Positions 21,401 through 34,034 are shown, counted from the stretch's first letter. The stretch: 64,000 nt of DNA from Pyrocephalus nanus (GCA_038380795.1 CM076261.1:94510418-94574417), one strand, 5' to 3'. Notes: generated by a model from the sequence alone, not told the origin. Translations and numbers: made by a program.

Positions 21401-24079
21401 GTCACTGCTGGCTCCCTTTCAGGTCAAGGAAGAGTGAGTCAGCAGAGCCAGGGGCTCATAGGACATTAGTCATCTCATGTCCATCTCTATTTCATCAACC
21501 ACAACCTGTCCCAGGCATCAGGTGAGATGAATCCCACCCCAGGACAAGCCGGCTCTGCTACCTTTGCAGCGGGGTGTGCCTGAGTCACCTTCTCAGGTAC
21601 AGACACTGCAACAGATGCATTGATAATTCCCCAGAAAACTTCATTATCTTAGGTAATTAAACCCTCACTGCTACCACAAACACACCTCTGGCTGTACCCA
21701 AGTGGGATAATTTAATGATATTTATCAAAAGTCCTCCTGAGCTGCAGTAGAAATGTTTCTTGTCGTGAAACGTGAAACCTGTGCCTAGAAAATTCTCTGA
21801 TTTTGATGGCACAGGTGCCTTTAACCAGAACTTTCAAGTTGGAAAGGAGACCCAATCATTTGTTTATGTGGGGGAAACCTGTAAATTAAGAATCCACCTT
21901 CTCTGTTCCTGGTTTTCTACATGTACATGAACAATTAACTGAAAAGGTCGCCTCGCATGGCACATGGGCAGCATTAAGGGCTGGTTGAGTGACCTGGGCA
22001 TGACCACAGGGCTGGGTTTGTCCTTTCATTGTGACAATGCTGTCCTATGTCTTGAAGCTTCTGGAGCCAGCAGTGCTGGGTGGCTTTGGGGCCACTCATA
22101 GAATGTTGGGATGACATTGGAGAATGTGTTAGGAAGGCTGGCAGACCCCTCCTAATGGAGCTTTACTGTTTGTGCCTCTCCCTTGGGGTATTTTTTTCCA
22201 TGCTCTACTGGATTTAGGCTCTGAACCATGTTTATCTTATATCTTGGCACAAGCAACACCTGAAATGACCCATTCCAGTGCCTCTACACCCAGAATTGCA
22301 TCCTCAACCCACCACAGAACCAATGAAGTAAAGGTAATTTCAGTAACATGTGTGGACCAAAGACACTCAGGAAACATCTGAGCCACCAAAACTCAGCATT
22401 GGTGACCTAAAACAGTAGGAAGTCCAAGCACTCTGACTGGGGGGCTGGTGGTTTCCACCACCCTCCTCTGGAGCTTCCCAGTTTAATTCTCTAGTAATCT
22501 CATAAACATGAAAAGTTACTGGGTTTGGGTTATGTGAAGATGTTGATTGGATTAATCTAAATATAGATGAATAGTTCATGATCCATTATCTCCCAGGCAG
22601 CTGCTGAATTATTTATTTACCTTTTTTTTTTTTTTTTTGCTTTCTCCAGGTATGAAACTCATTTAGTTCAAATGGGCCCTGCTACCCCTGTGTAGCCAAA
22701 TATCACGAATTTCAAACTAAATGCAGATTAACTTTCCCAAGGCCACTGAGATCATTTTAGGCCAGGAGTGAAATTCAGAATGTCCTACAAACTCAAGGGA
22801 CAATTATCCACTGGCCCAACATTTTCTGTGTTTTAACCTTTAAATACAAGTGAGGTCCCAGTTTTACAGAAGAAAATGTCAAACAAAACAAAACAGGACC
22901 AAACTTTATCAGTAAAACAAAACTGCTGACTCACAGGTTTTTCAGTGGAAACTCAGTTTAATCATTTTGTTTTGCAGGAACGGGGTATAATTAGAGAACC
23001 AGTGAGCATGTAACTCTGAATTTATTATGCAAGCAGCTATGAAAATGACTGTCTTCAGCACAAAATGATTGAATGTCATTAAGAAGAGTGAATCCAAGGG
23101 TGAGACCCCAGTGGGATGCCCTCGCCTGGGAAAGCATAATTGGATAAAGTAGCATGGGGCCATGAAAACCCAATTTGCCTCTCTCTGATGCTTGCATGGA
23201 CTTCCTCCCCACATCTCCATCAGCTGTGGAGCTGGGAAGTCAAATGAGGCAGATCAATCATTGGGATGAGCTCTGCCATATGTAGGGAAGCTATTTTGGT
23301 GCAAAACAAAACAAAAAGCAGTTAGAGCCACATATTGATGTTAATCTGCCCTTCTGCAGCTACCAACTCGTTCGAGCTGCTTGGGCGTTGTTGAACAAAT
23401 TGAGGGCTGGTGGAGATAAAGGAATCTGCACACTTGGGGATTACTGATTCCTTCACTGAGTCACCTTCCAGCATCTCCTCCACCACTATCTGAGCCTGTA
23501 ACCACAGAGATAGCAGAGCTCCCTGAACAGGCCAGGTCCCAAGAGCCAGGGGAGTTTTGAGCCTACAAGCTCAGCTGCAAGGACTGGTTTTGAGTGTGCT
23601 CTTAGCCCAATACCTCTGGGATTTACTGGGGTTTAGCTTGAGCCACAGTGAACATGGGAAGAATATAATCTGAGAGCTACCACAGCCTAGCTGACAGGTG
23701 GGAACACACTGAAAAGGCCACAGAGCTGAACCTTGTGCTTCTTAAAATAAGCATCTCTTTCAACCACATGGCTGGAAGGACTACAGCCACTGCTGTCCGT
23801 AGATGAGCATCGACTTGTTTCTGGACTCACAAGTCTGGAATTAACAGACATCAGAAGGAATGAGTCTGAATGGTCATTAGAGTAAATAAATAATAAATTT
23901 CTTGAAAGGAACTCTCGTGTGTCTTAATGAACCCCCTAATTTGGGGAAGTCGTTGGCGTGGTTATTGCCATTGGAAAACGATGGTTTCCCACAGCCTTGC
24001 AGTTGTTCCAGATTATGCATTGCTGATTTCCATCTTTATCCAGGGATTTATCCTTAACTGTACATGACCTTGTGAATTA
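18439..24079. other. 5.6 kb without recognised CR1
   Basis: This is one of the longest stretches without a CR1 copy. It holds T, A and GA-rich runs: T14-like near 19,737-19,752, an A21-like run with GA repeats near 20,477-20,512, and T near 22,622-22,639. The part at about 20,180-20,400 has several AT-rich homeobox-like words such as GATTAG and AATTAATC. No exon or gene is supported; open frames stay under 95 codons. Confidence 0.55.
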
Positions 24080-24330
24080 CAGGACAAGAGGCAATGCCTT
24101 TAAATCAAAAGGGTTCAGGTTTAGATTCAATATTAGGAATAAATTCATCCCTGTGGGGTGGTGAGGCCTTGGCACAGGTTGTGGTTGCCCTGTCCCTGGA
24201 AGGTTCAAGGTCAGGTTGGATGGGGCTTGGAGCAACCTGGTCTAGTGGAAGGTGTCCCTGCCCATGGCAGGGGGTTGGAACTAAATGATCTTGAAGGTCC
24301 CTCCAACCCAAACCATCTTATGATTCTATT
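24080..24330 (+). mobile_element. CR1 LINE 3' fragment with tail
   Basis: CAGGACAAGAGGCAATGCCT, GATTCAATATTAGGAATAAA, CAACCTGGTCTAGTGGAAGG and CCAACCCAAACCATCTTATG mark the common subtype. A short internal deletion removes the AGAGAAGCTGTGG part. The tail ends ATGATTCTATTA. Confidence 0.93.
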
Positions 24331-25312
24331 AATGCATTTCTCAGGGCTTATGTATGCTCTTATGCAAACAGCATTAATATGTTTGCACTCTTTAATGTAA
24401 GTGTGCACTGATGCTTTTGAGCCAAATTACGTGAGTTCTTAGTCTGCAGAGTTTAATTTACTGCTGAAAATAATAAGGTGCTTTTCACCAGCACATAAAT
24501 TCCCTGCCTGTTTGTTGCCTCTCCTGCAGAGTGAGGACACAGACACTTGTTAGTTTGAGCTACTGCTCCAAACTGTCAAATTTCTCCCTGGCCAAGCAGA
24601 AGGCAAACAAAGCACCTTCTGAAAGTGCTGCTTTTTTTTCCTGAACCCAGGCAGAATATTTTGGCTGATTTAGGACATTGATTATGCAGGGCTGGGGGCA
24701 CCTTGTACCTTCATTTTATATCACTGCTGTCTTATCTTCTCTGCTCTACCTGTCCCTGCTTCCTTCTCCTGAAAGTTTTTGCCTGGCCAGGAAATATCAG
24801 GTGGAAAAAGCTTTCCTGAAGGGGGGCGGGGGAAGAGAAAAGATTCTGTCTGATCCACAAGTTTTGCTGTTATTTCATACTCCTTAAGCCAGATCCCACA
24901 AGTACAAGGTCAGTGTTTTCCCAGTCCTGTAATAATCTGGAATCAGAACGGTTTGCTAAAGACTTTTTTTTTTATTATTTGAGATATGAAAAAGTTGCCT
25001 CAGCCCCCTGTCTGTAAGGAACACAATTATTACCTTTGTGAAGAGAGCAGCTGGAGCATAATTGATGTTGAGCAATGTGATAAAACTGGCACAGTACTAA
25101 GCTCTTTGGGGAAGGGTTTGTCCTTTAGCAGTATGTTGATATAGAGTCTGGATGCTGCTGCAGTCTGAATGCAATGAATTAATATAATAGAAATGAGAGG
25201 CAATACACTTTTTTGGGGTTTTTTTTCCATGCAGAATATACTGGAAGAATATTTCTAGATTCCAGTTTGCTCCTGAAATTACTGATTGTAGTTATTCTGG
25301 CATGGAATATTG
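24331..25312. other. Unassigned DNA between CR1 copies
   Basis: No gene or repeat family is recognised. A T-run lies near 24,964-24,973 and a short G/C tract near 24,821-24,832. Confidence 0.5.
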
Positions 25313-25417
25313 CCTAGTGGAAGGTGTCCCTGCCCATGGCAGGAAGATTGGGATTAGGTGATCTTAAAGGTCCTTTCCTACAGAAACCATTCTACAGTTC
25401 CATGATTGGTTCCATGA
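25313..25417 (+). mobile_element. CR1 LINE tail scrap
   Basis: CTAGTGGAAGGTGTCCCTGC, GGTGATCTTAAAGGTCCTTT and AGAAACCATTCTACAGTTCC mark the last part of a CR1 copy, ending in CATGATTGGTTCCATGA. Confidence 0.88.
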
Positions 25418-25768
25418 AACTTGCACTTTCACTACCAAAGTGTAGCTTTATAAAGGTATCAAATGAGCCTGGGAAAGGCTGCCCAGGCAGTTACGATTTC
25501 AACAGAGGGAAAATTGGTTGCAGTGGAGCAATAGAAAAAATAAGCAACGTGGTACATCCTCTGGAGGGGAAACATAATCCTAATAATCAACGAGAATCCA
25601 TCACAAAGGGCTGTGAGGTGAAGTCCTGCTGGATTTATTTGGATTGAAAAAAAAAAAAAAAATGAAGCCTTGGGTAGCATCAGGCACGAGACTATTAAGA
25701 ATCTGTGTGGCCATGGGAGAAGTGTTGCGGGGCTGCCAGGGGCTGCAAGATGCTTAAGAGACTCTGCT
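25418..25768. other. Unassigned DNA with A-run
   Basis: An A15-like run lies near 25,647-25,661. Nothing else is recognised. Confidence 0.5.
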
Positions 25769-26170
25769 CTGGAGCCAGGCTGGGAGAGCAGGGGCTGTTC
25801 AGCCTGAAGAGAAGGCTCTGGGGTGACCTTAAAGCCCCTTCCAGTGCCTAAAGGGGCTCCAAGAGAGATGGAGAGGGGCTTTGCCCAAGGGCATGGAGTG
25901 ACAGGACAAGGGGGAATGGCTTTAAGCTGAAAGAGCCCAGGTTTAGATTGGACATGAGGAAGAAATTTTTCCCTGTGAGGGTGGGGAGGCCCTGGCACAG
26001 GTTACCCAGAGAAGCTGTGGCTGCCCCATCCCTGGAAGTGTCCAAAGCCAGGTTGGACAGGGCTTGGAGCAACCTGGGCTGGTGGGAGGTGTTCCTGCCC
26101 ATGGCAGGGGGTCAGAACTTGATGATCTTGGTCGCTTCCAACCCAAACCATTCCATGATTCATTCTATGA
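25769..26170 (+). mobile_element. CR1 LINE 3' fragment, long and well kept
   Basis: Contains GGGGCTGTTCAGCCTGAAGA, GAATGGCTTTAAGCTGAAAG, AGATTGGACATGAGGAAGAA, AGAGAAGCTGTGGCTGCCCC and TGATTCATTCTATGA. This copy keeps nearly every block of the CR1 3' region and shows few indels, so it may be among the younger ones. The 179-codon minus-strand open frame overlapping it is an antisense by-product. Confidence 0.95.
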
Positions 26171-27714
26171 ATGTGCAATTGTGGTCGCTGTGTTAACAAG
26201 GAGAAGGTCTCAAGAAGGAGGATGGATGTGGCCTGGAAAAAATTAGGTAGCAGCAATATAAAAAGATATGCACCTAATGGACAGTTGTTCAAGTTTAGTC
26301 ATGAGGAGAGAACTGCAAAGAACAGCAGAGGTTTGAACGCTTTGCTGAATAAATGTCTGTTCAGTTAAAAAAAAGAGAGACTTTTCCTCACATATTTTTT
26401 GGTAAACAAACAAGCAAATGAGCTCTCACACTTTAAACTACCGAATAGTTCTGCATTCAGATTTATGAAGGATGATCGATCGTAGCTGGCAAATATCAAC
26501 AGATAAAAGTTTGGAATATCTCATATGGGATTGTCTGGAGCAATAATTCTCATTAAACTTGCAGTTAATTTGAAAATTTAGCAGCAACAAATGACATTTT
26601 AAAAACTATTTTCTGTCACAGGCACTCTCGCAGGATAGAGGTAATTTAGAAAACAAATTTTATTGGATATTTTTAGTGGGAAACTCTTTATAAGAAAAAA
26701 AATAGATCATTTTTAGCAGATAATTATGATATCAGGATATTCAAGTGTTGGTATTCAAGGAAACACATAGACTGGAAGAGATATATCTCCTAGGGAACCC
26801 ACTAAAAATACCTTTAGGATTATTAATGTTATAGATAAAGAAAATTAAAAGAGCAGTGACAGAATGAGAGCAGGTGGTGAAAAAAGAGGCCCATCCCCAG
26901 GTGTCTTCTAGAAAAGGCTAAGAAAATGACCAATTTGCTGTGGTAGATCCGGTGATGTGGGTATGTCTGGCCCTAAAATGTTCCCCTCCCTCTGATTCCC
27001 AGATTGAATCTCTGCCTTGCCTGGGTTCCCACCCCCAGCCAGAGCAGTGATTCTGCAAAGCAGCCAATCTGGTGTAAAATGGCACCTTTCACTGCTTTTT
27101 TAAGCTTCACAGGAACCCCCATTCCCATCCTCTTCCCTCTAATTTCATTTTCCCTAGAAAGGAAGGTATGGCATCTACAGGATCATCCCTGGTTTATCAA
27201 TCTTTCTTTGGCTTAAGCTTTTCCCTGTCCAAGACCAAACCTGAAGATCAGAGTTTCTGAGAACTTTTGCCCTCCCTCATCTCCTTGATTCTGAAACCAT
27301 TTCTTTGGGGGCTTCTCTTAGTGATGTCCTGTGAGCCACAGATGGAGAACCACCTTCAAAGACCTCAAAAATATGTTTAAAAAAAGTTTAAACTCTTTTT
27401 GACATAAGACCTTTCTCCTTAAAGCAGGACTAAGGGATGGGAGCACTGGGGTTTTCACAATGAGGAACAGTTAAAAGGCCAAGACACCTTGAAGGCAGCT
27501 TTTTGAGGTGTGACACTCAGAACCTCAGCTGGGTGAGAGAACTTCCCTGGGCTCAAAGGACTGGACAGGTATCCTTGGGCAAGACTGAATGTGTGTCTTG
27601 TAAGGACATCTGAGCAGGCTCCTCCTGCAGGTTCCTCTTGGATGCCCACATTCATTTTGACAGGATGACACCCATCACCCCTCTGTCAGTACTCACTCTT
27701 CACATCCAGCTTCA
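26171..27714. other. Unassigned AT-rich DNA
   Basis: No gene or recognisable repeat in the first part, which is AT-rich (about 26,380-26,830). The right part, near 27,480-27,714, may be a decayed extension of the LINE at 27,715, but I cannot confirm that. Confidence 0.5.
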
Positions 27715-27905
27715 CCAGCCTTCCTTATCTTGCTTAGGGAAATGTCATGTGGAACACTATCCAGAGCCTTTCTAATGCCAGCACGTAACCTCTGCTGCTT
27801 CCCTCCTGCTCCCAGACCCCATTACCCTGTCCTGGGAAAACAACTGTGATTGTCTGGCATAATTGCTTCTGATAAGCTGGAGATCTGGAGCTACCACAGT
27901 AACCA
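27715..27905 (-). mobile_element. Decayed CR1-like reverse transcriptase piece
   Basis: Read on the minus strand at about 27,734-27,880, the frame gives a sequence like CQTITVVF followed by ALERLWIVFHMTFP. It aligns, with many changes, to the LINE reverse transcriptase region that normally reads QTNLI-F and LDF-KAFDTVSHNIL. The plus-strand nucleotides GTCTGGCATAATTGCTTCTG agree with an ancient CR1/L3 copy. The catalytic motif is not conserved, so it is dead. Confidence 0.5.
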
Positions 27906-28315
27906 AGATAACAACACAAATCTGGGACAAGAGAAAACAACAGCAAGGGAATTCAAGCAGCAAACACCAGCTGAAAGAGTGGGAATTCTTGGCCAGTTGG
28001 AAGGTTACTGCACATGTTGTCTTACAGAGACCACCATCAGGTTTCATAGGGCACCCATATGTGCCACTGCTTTGGTCTAGATGGCTTTTGGGGACTTGTT
28101 TTTCTTGTGCTTGTTAAAAAAGACTCGCCTGGGGAAAACTGGGAAGAGAAATCAAGATTAAGCAGGATGGTTGCTGAAAGGAGAACCTAAAATGATTTCT
28201 CTGCTCAATCAACCTTATCAGTCCTTCTTCCTCCCTCCTCTGAATTCAGTTTTGCCATAGGGTTGTTATATTTTCACAAGAGATGCCCCCAAATCATTTT
28301 CCTTTTGGCCATATT
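27906..28315. other. Unassigned DNA
   Basis: No gene or repeat family is recognised. Two short open frames on the plus strand have no domain. Confidence 0.5.
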
Positions 28316-28329
28316 CCCCCCCCCCCCCC
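28316..28329. repeat. C14 homopolymer
   Basis: An uninterrupted run of 14 C; the minus strand is G14, which could fold as a G-quadruplex. Confidence 0.9.
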
Positions 28330-30217
28330 TTTATTTAGAGACAAGAGCCTTGAGTCAGATAACGCCTTGCTTTGCCAACTACTCCATCACTCTCCAAACA
28401 GCAACACCCAGACACCCCCCTAGCCATCAATCCAACTGCGTCCCCCGCCTCCACCAACCCCGTCCCCTTGCCAAGAGCAAGAAGAGCTTCCCTGTTCCCG
28501 AAAGCCTGCCACTCTAATTTAACAGGTTTCTCGCAAAGTCTAGACATTTCCTGAATTGCATGCAAAAAGCTCCTGCTCCACTTCCAGCTCCATTAATCCT
28601 CCCAGCTCCAGGCCCACCAAGGCTGACGTTCCTCCAGCGGCTCGGGGTGAATTACAGTTTAAGTGACAACCGTGCAACTCCTTGGCAGAGGCTCCGTGCC
28701 CTTCGTTCCTGTATTTTTCTGTATGGAAAGGGAAAGGAATGATGAATTCCTTGGAGGTTGCTGCCTGTCCCATTACGGCAGAAATTAACTGGGCCGGGAG
28801 AGTTGGGTGCAAATTGGATGGTTTGAAGCACGGCCGGCTGATAGAATCCTCCTGCAAGGGAGTGAAAACTCTTAGACTCCCAGGGTGTCTCTGTTGACTG
28901 TGTCATAGATGTAGAAGATGAAAGGCTAATGGAGCAGTTAGAAAGTCTTTTGGTGCCTCATTTACTTTCTACAGAGCTTTCCTTGGCATTAAGTTCAGTC
29001 TTGCTTCCAGAGTCCTAAATAGAGCCATTTGCAAGATTTTCTTTTAAAGTTTTCTTTTAGATAAAAATGGCTTTTTTTTTCTTTCCCCCCCCCCTCAAAC
29101 AAACAAAAATCACCACTGTTTGTAGTCTTCACATTTTCCTGGTTTCAGTGGTATCTGGAGAAGCCTTTTGAAAAATCCATCAGTACTCAATATGCAATTT
29201 TTCCATCCTTTCCTTCTTTCTGCTTTTCTTCATTCCTCTTTGCCTACTGAGAAAAATAAAAAACAAGTAAGAGAGGACCAATAAATTCTTACTCATACTC
29301 ACCACTCTAAAACCAAGGACTGAATTAAGTCTTTTTTTGCCATAGCGCTGGAGTTCATGGTCAGTGGCTCATCCAGTGCTGAAGAGAGCAATGCCCAGGG
29401 CTGGACTGTTCTTCTTCATATACCATGTCACTGAATCATTTTAATTTTATTTAACCATTATTTATCCATTTTTCTCATGCTACTGCTGGTGGTGCACAAA
29501 CTGTGTAGATCAGGTGTTGAAATCACCCCTCTAGAAACACCTCTTTTCCCCACTGATGATCAGTCGTTATTCATTATCTATTTAACCTATTTACTGTGTG
29601 ATATTTACCACTTTACCAATATCTCAAAATGCTGTTTTTGTCATCACTGCTGAACAAAATGCCTTGGGAAGTTTTGCTGCTCTGTAGCAGGATGCACGAG
29701 GCGTCTTTGCAACACCAGATCAGTTTAATTGCTGTTCATCAGACAGGTGACAGCCACACTCCCACCCTTCCTGCATCTTCTCCCACGTGAGAAGGCTCCT
29801 CAAAAACTGACCCCACATTCAGTGCAACCATTTGCTCCATCCTTGAGAATTTTGGGGTGTAAATCACTCTGCCTGACCATTCAGTGCATTTCTCTCAGCA
29901 GATGTGCATTACAGTGCTCTTGCTTTCTGAAGGACTGCAGAGGCTTTGACACCCAGGGGTGATGTTAATTTTCCACCATTATTGTCATTCCAACGGGATA
30001 AAAAGAAATAGTCACTGTGCACTTTTTCTTAGGCATCATAAGCCATCTTCATCTATCACTGGGGTCAGATATCACTGCTATTTTTCCTTTCTATCCCAAA
30101 GTGCCTGGCCTTTTAATTGATGCCCTCATTTTTTGATTTTTCCTGGATGGCTTCTCAACACTTTGGATATCATTATTCAGCTCAGTTTTCCTCACTTTCC
30201 TTTTTCATTAAAAGTTA

Positions 30218-30221
<4 letters not shown>
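28330..30221. other. Unassigned DNA
   Basis: C-rich sequence near 28,400-28,480, T and C runs near 29,070-29,095, and unique sequence after that. No gene, exon or repeat family is recognised. Confidence 0.5.

Positions 30222-30250
<29 letters not shown>
30222..30250. repeat. T29 homopolymer
   Basis: An uninterrupted run of 29 T. A second A-run (A18-like, near 30,347-30,364) lies 100 bases on. Confidence 0.95.
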
Positions 30251-30253
<3 letters not shown>

Positions 30254-30598
30254 CAGCATTTTCAGGTTGCTCACAGTGTGAGGTACTTTGTGTTTTACTG
30301 AATATCCTGTACAGTAGCATCAACTTTTACAACCCTGTGTCACTGGGGAAAAAAAAAAAAAAAATAGACTGTTACCTTGTCCTGAAGTTGGGCTTGATCT
30401 TGACTCACAGCTCTGCAGTGTCTCCTTGAGTGCTGCCACTGCCTCCTGCAAAGAAGTGAGGTCCTGGTGATGTTCTACAGACCTTCACCACAGGTTTTAT
30501 TCCACCATAAACTCAACCCCTCCCCTGTCACATTTGTGCAGAGCACCCAGGACTGTTTTTTCTCACACATTTCTCACACACCATCAGTGCAAGAATGA
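30251..30598. other. Unassigned DNA
   Basis: Unique sequence with the A-run near 30,347-30,364. No gene is seen. Confidence 0.5.
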
Positions 30599-31019
30599 CA
30601 TGGACCTGCTGGAATGGCAGGATGAGAGAGCTGGGGGTGTTCAGCCTGGAAAAGAGAAGACTCCTGGAAAACCTTATGGCACCTTCCAGGGCCTAAAGGG
30701 GCTCACAAGAAGGATGGAGAGGGATTTTTCCCAAGGGTATGTGGAGATGGGACAAGGTGGAATGGCCTTAAGATGAAGGAGGGTAGATTTAGATTGGATA
30801 TTAGGAAGAAATACTTTGCTGTGAGGGTGGTGAGGCCCTAGCACAGGTTGTCCAGAGGAGCTGTGGCTGCCCCATCCCTGGAAGTGTCCAAGGAAGGGTT
30901 GGATGAGGCTTGGAGCAACCTGGTCTAGTGGAAGGTTTCCATGGCCTGGGGTTGGAATAAGATGCTCTTGAAGGTTCCTTCCAACCCAAACCATCCCATG
31001 ATTCTAGGATTCTGTGATC
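30599..31019 (+). mobile_element. CR1 LINE 3' fragment, long
   Basis: GAGAGAGCTGGGGGTGTTCA, TTCAGCCTGGAAAAGAGAAG, GGAATGGCCTTAAGATGAAG, GGATATTAGGAAGAAATACT and CCAACCCAAACCATCCCATG follow in order. It ends GATTCTAGGATTCTGTGA. The central part is complete. The tail has the CCATGGCCTGGGG deletion where other copies read CCCTGCCCATGGCAGGGGG. Confidence 0.94.
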
Positions 31020-32386
31020 TTCCCCACTAGCAGGCTTCCTGACAGGACTTCAGCTCCTGAGAAGTCAAACCCATTTTGGTGTTTGCTCCCTTGTATGGGA
31101 TGTCCTGATTCCTGTACTGGTCTCCAACCCACAGTGGCCATTAGGATTCTCCAGCCTCTTCCTTCCATACTGCTAATGAGGCTGTTAAGGAGATTGATCC
31201 GACACTGATTCCCACTGTGGTCCAGCTGACACCTCCTTGTGACTCACCTTCAATCCCAAAGTAGGACACGCCGCTATTAAGGCTCTGGGTTTGGGTTCTG
31301 GAGAGCTGGCAGTTGTCCATCTCTCATTTATCTTCTTGCTGGGTTTGCACAGGGGATTTATTTCCTCTGAACTTCTTCTCCCTTGGTACAGGATGGATGG
31401 GAACACTGCCCTTCCCCAGAGAAGAATTTTTTTAGGGCGCATTTATTGAAGTTCACGTGGTCACATGAACATTCCCACACTGAGAAGAGGAGTTTATGGT
31501 CTGCTGACCTGCTGGCCAGTCTGGAGTTGCTTCTGTGAGATTTCATTATCCTGTGGTTTCTCAGGAAACAGCAAATAAGAATTTTTCTCACCTCAGGTAC
31601 TTGTGTGCAGCACCTCATCCCCTCACTAGAGCTAAAGGGACCAGAGCTGAGGGTCTTCGTGAACTTCCTGCTCTAATTTTTGCCTTGAATTACTTTTGAT
31701 TCCCAGGAGCTTGATTTTCCTATGTATTAGTTTAAAAAAAAAAAAAAATCAGTGCTTAATTAGGGACATCACTAATGCTTTTTACCAAAACTAAAATTTA
31801 TTGAGACCACTCTGTGGGGACACAAGAGCCTGGATAAAGGTTATTCTTTGTTTTCCATGCATCCAGCAATTTTAAGCTCAGCAGTCTTATCACAGACAAT
31901 ACCAATTAATATCATGAGCTGTACTTCGTGTGAGACTGTTTCAAATGTCATGTCATTAACTGGCATATTAAATCTGCAAATTTCCCTTCACCCAGTAATT
32001 TTATAATTCTGTCAAAGAAAGCAATTTTTCATGCTGTAATTCCTTTCTCCCCCTTTGCATCCATCCCCTGCTGCTCCACACTCACCATGTGGCACATTTT
32101 ATGGTGTCGTTGCTTCTCCCACCCCACAAATCTGTGCATGGGGCTCTCACCAGAAAAGCTGGACTGGCTGTGGCCAAAAAATAATTATTGTGCCCTGTTG
32201 ATGAATAAAACTTCCCCTTTCTTCCTTCCAAGTCCCACACTCCAAGGAGTTTTCTGCTCTGAGCTGTCTCTCTTGCTCTGTGGCTGTTTAGAGGGGGAGG
32301 ATGTGCCCTGGGAATGAGGAGGACATTGGAATGATGAGTTGTTGTGACCACTAGAAAATGCACTAAGACCTTTCCAATCTTACTTG
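31020..32386. other. Unassigned DNA
   Basis: A-run near 31,734-31,748. No repeat family or gene is recognised. Confidence 0.5.
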
Positions 32387-32531
32387 TGTTCAAGGTCAAG
32401 GTTGGATGGGGCCTGGAGCAACCTGGTCGAGGGGAAGGTGTCCCTGCCCATGGCAGGGGGATTGGAATGAGATGATCTTTAAGGTCCCATCCAATCCAAA
32501 CCACTCCAAGGTTCTATAATTCCATAATTCT
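32387..32531 (+). mobile_element. CR1 LINE 3' tail
   Basis: TTCAAGGTCAAGGTTGGATG, GAGCAACCTGGTCGAGGGGA and AAGGTCCCATCCAATCCAAA are the common tail subtype, ending TTCTATAATTCCATAATTCT. Confidence 0.92.
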
Positions 32532-32807
32532 ACTTTGAAGATCAAAAAAAACCTGCAGAGGGATCTGGAAGTGGAGATTCTCACATGGGATTCTTCCCTA
32601 TAGTAGAAGATCACATCCCTGCTTCCAGCAGCTGGCACCTTTAGGCTCAGATTCTCTAAAGACAGTGGGAAGCAAACTCACAGTTGATTTATCCTAATTA
32701 TAGTAAAGCCTCCCAGGGTAGGTGGCCTTGCTGTGCTCATGCCCTTCGGGAAAGCAAGTAAAGACAGTGAATGTGTGATCAGCCCATTGGAAACCTACGA
32801 CTGTTGA

Positions 32808-32880
32808 TGGGAATTGGTTGGACTTGCTGACCTTGGAGGTCTTTTCCAACCTTAACAATTTTGTGATCCTACAATGATCC
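32808..32880 (+). mobile_element. CR1 LINE tail scrap, other subtype
   Basis: GGGAATTGGTTGGACTTGCT, GGAGGTCTTTTCCAACCTTA and TTTTGTGATCCTACAATG. It resembles the tail that reads GGTCTTTTCCAACC rather than GGTCCCTTCCAACC. Only 70 bases remain. Confidence 0.75.
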
Positions 32881-33070
32881 CATGAAATGTCTTTGCTAAG
32901 GAGTTGTGAGCCCAGTACTGGCCTGGATTTGCATTGATGGAGGGAAACTGTGGAAATGGAAACTTGGAGACTTGTCTCTGCTTCTGTACAGAGCAGGAAT
33001 TGTCTTTACTCCAGTCACTCCACTGACTAATGTCAGATTTCCAGCTTCTACTTGTAGAATGACTCGGTGG
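32881..33070. other. Unassigned DNA
   Basis: Short unique gap between CR1 pieces. Nothing recognised. Confidence 0.4.
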
Positions 33071-33158
33071 GGAATCATAGACTGGTTTGGGTTGGAAGTT
33101 GCCTGAGAGATCATCGAGTTCCAACCCCCTGCCATGGTCAGGGAACCTTCCACTTCCC
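33071..33158 (-). mobile_element. CR1 LINE tail scrap, antisense
   Basis: GGAATCATAGACTGGTTTGG, GGTTGGAAGTTGCCTGAGAG and CCCCCTGCCATGGTCAGGGA are the reverse of the common tail, cut at about 88 bases. Confidence 0.92.
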
Positions 33159-34014
33159 AACAGGGACCACATTACTCAGAATTTGAGCCAGTAACTCAGA
33201 AACATCATTTAAAGAGGTCTGTAGGAGCAGCTCTGGTGGCTCAGCCTGTCTCCCTTCCAACTCCCCTGTCCGTGACAGCTGGTGCTCATGAACGCTTAGG
33301 CTGAGAGCACAAAATGGGACGTATAAAGAGGTAATTTCTTACATTTCCTGGCTGGGAGTACATCTGATTAAATAAACATCTTTGTCAAAACAAATGGGGA
33401 ATAAATTGAGTCAGTAAATGGACAGCCAGTCAACACAGACAGTGGAATTTAGGACATGATTCATTGGATCATGAAGCAGATTTATAAAAAAGGTCAGGTG
33501 ACTCACTCCTTAAAAATGCCTATATCTCTTCATTAATTATTAAGACAACTTGCTTTGACATGTTCAGTCTCAGTTCTGAAGACATCTACAGCTACACGGC
33601 CTGAGCCAGACTCGAGCTGCGTGATAAAATCCTGCAGCGGTGAGTCTGTGGGATAAAATCCCGTCCTGGTGGGAACCTTCCTGAAGGAAATTTCACCTTT
33701 TTTCCTTCCCCTGGAGTCTTAAAAAGTATAAGCTTGCTCACCTCTCCCCACTCATTTCAGAAGCTGAGAAATTCACGTTATCTTTCCACAGACTTTCAAA
33801 ACGAACAGCGCAAAAGTGTCATTTAATTAACAACTTGCCACCATCAGCAAGAGTTAGTTTGAGCAGAGCCCAATTCATTTTTGGAATTAGATATTCCTGT
33901 TGCAAACAAGGCAGCAGTGAGGGTGATCTACAGCCCTTGTAAATTTTACCAGTAATAATTTTTGATATTCTTTGAAAATCAATTGCGAGTTCTATTCGTT
34001 TACTCCCCTCGCCT
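33159..34014. other. Unassigned DNA with AT-rich words
   Basis: CR1-free. Words such as CATTTAATTAACAACTT near 33,820 and AATTCATTTTTGGAATTAGA near 33,870 have the look of homeobox-type binding sites, but this is only suggestive. No exon is seen. Confidence 0.45.
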
Positions 34015-34034
34015 CCCCCCCCCCCCCCCCCCCC
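34015..34034. repeat. C20 homopolymer
   Basis: An uninterrupted run of 20 C. The minus strand carries G20, which can form a G-quadruplex. A T/C run at 34,134-34,157 and a C13 at 34,512-34,524 lie nearby. Confidence 0.95.
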
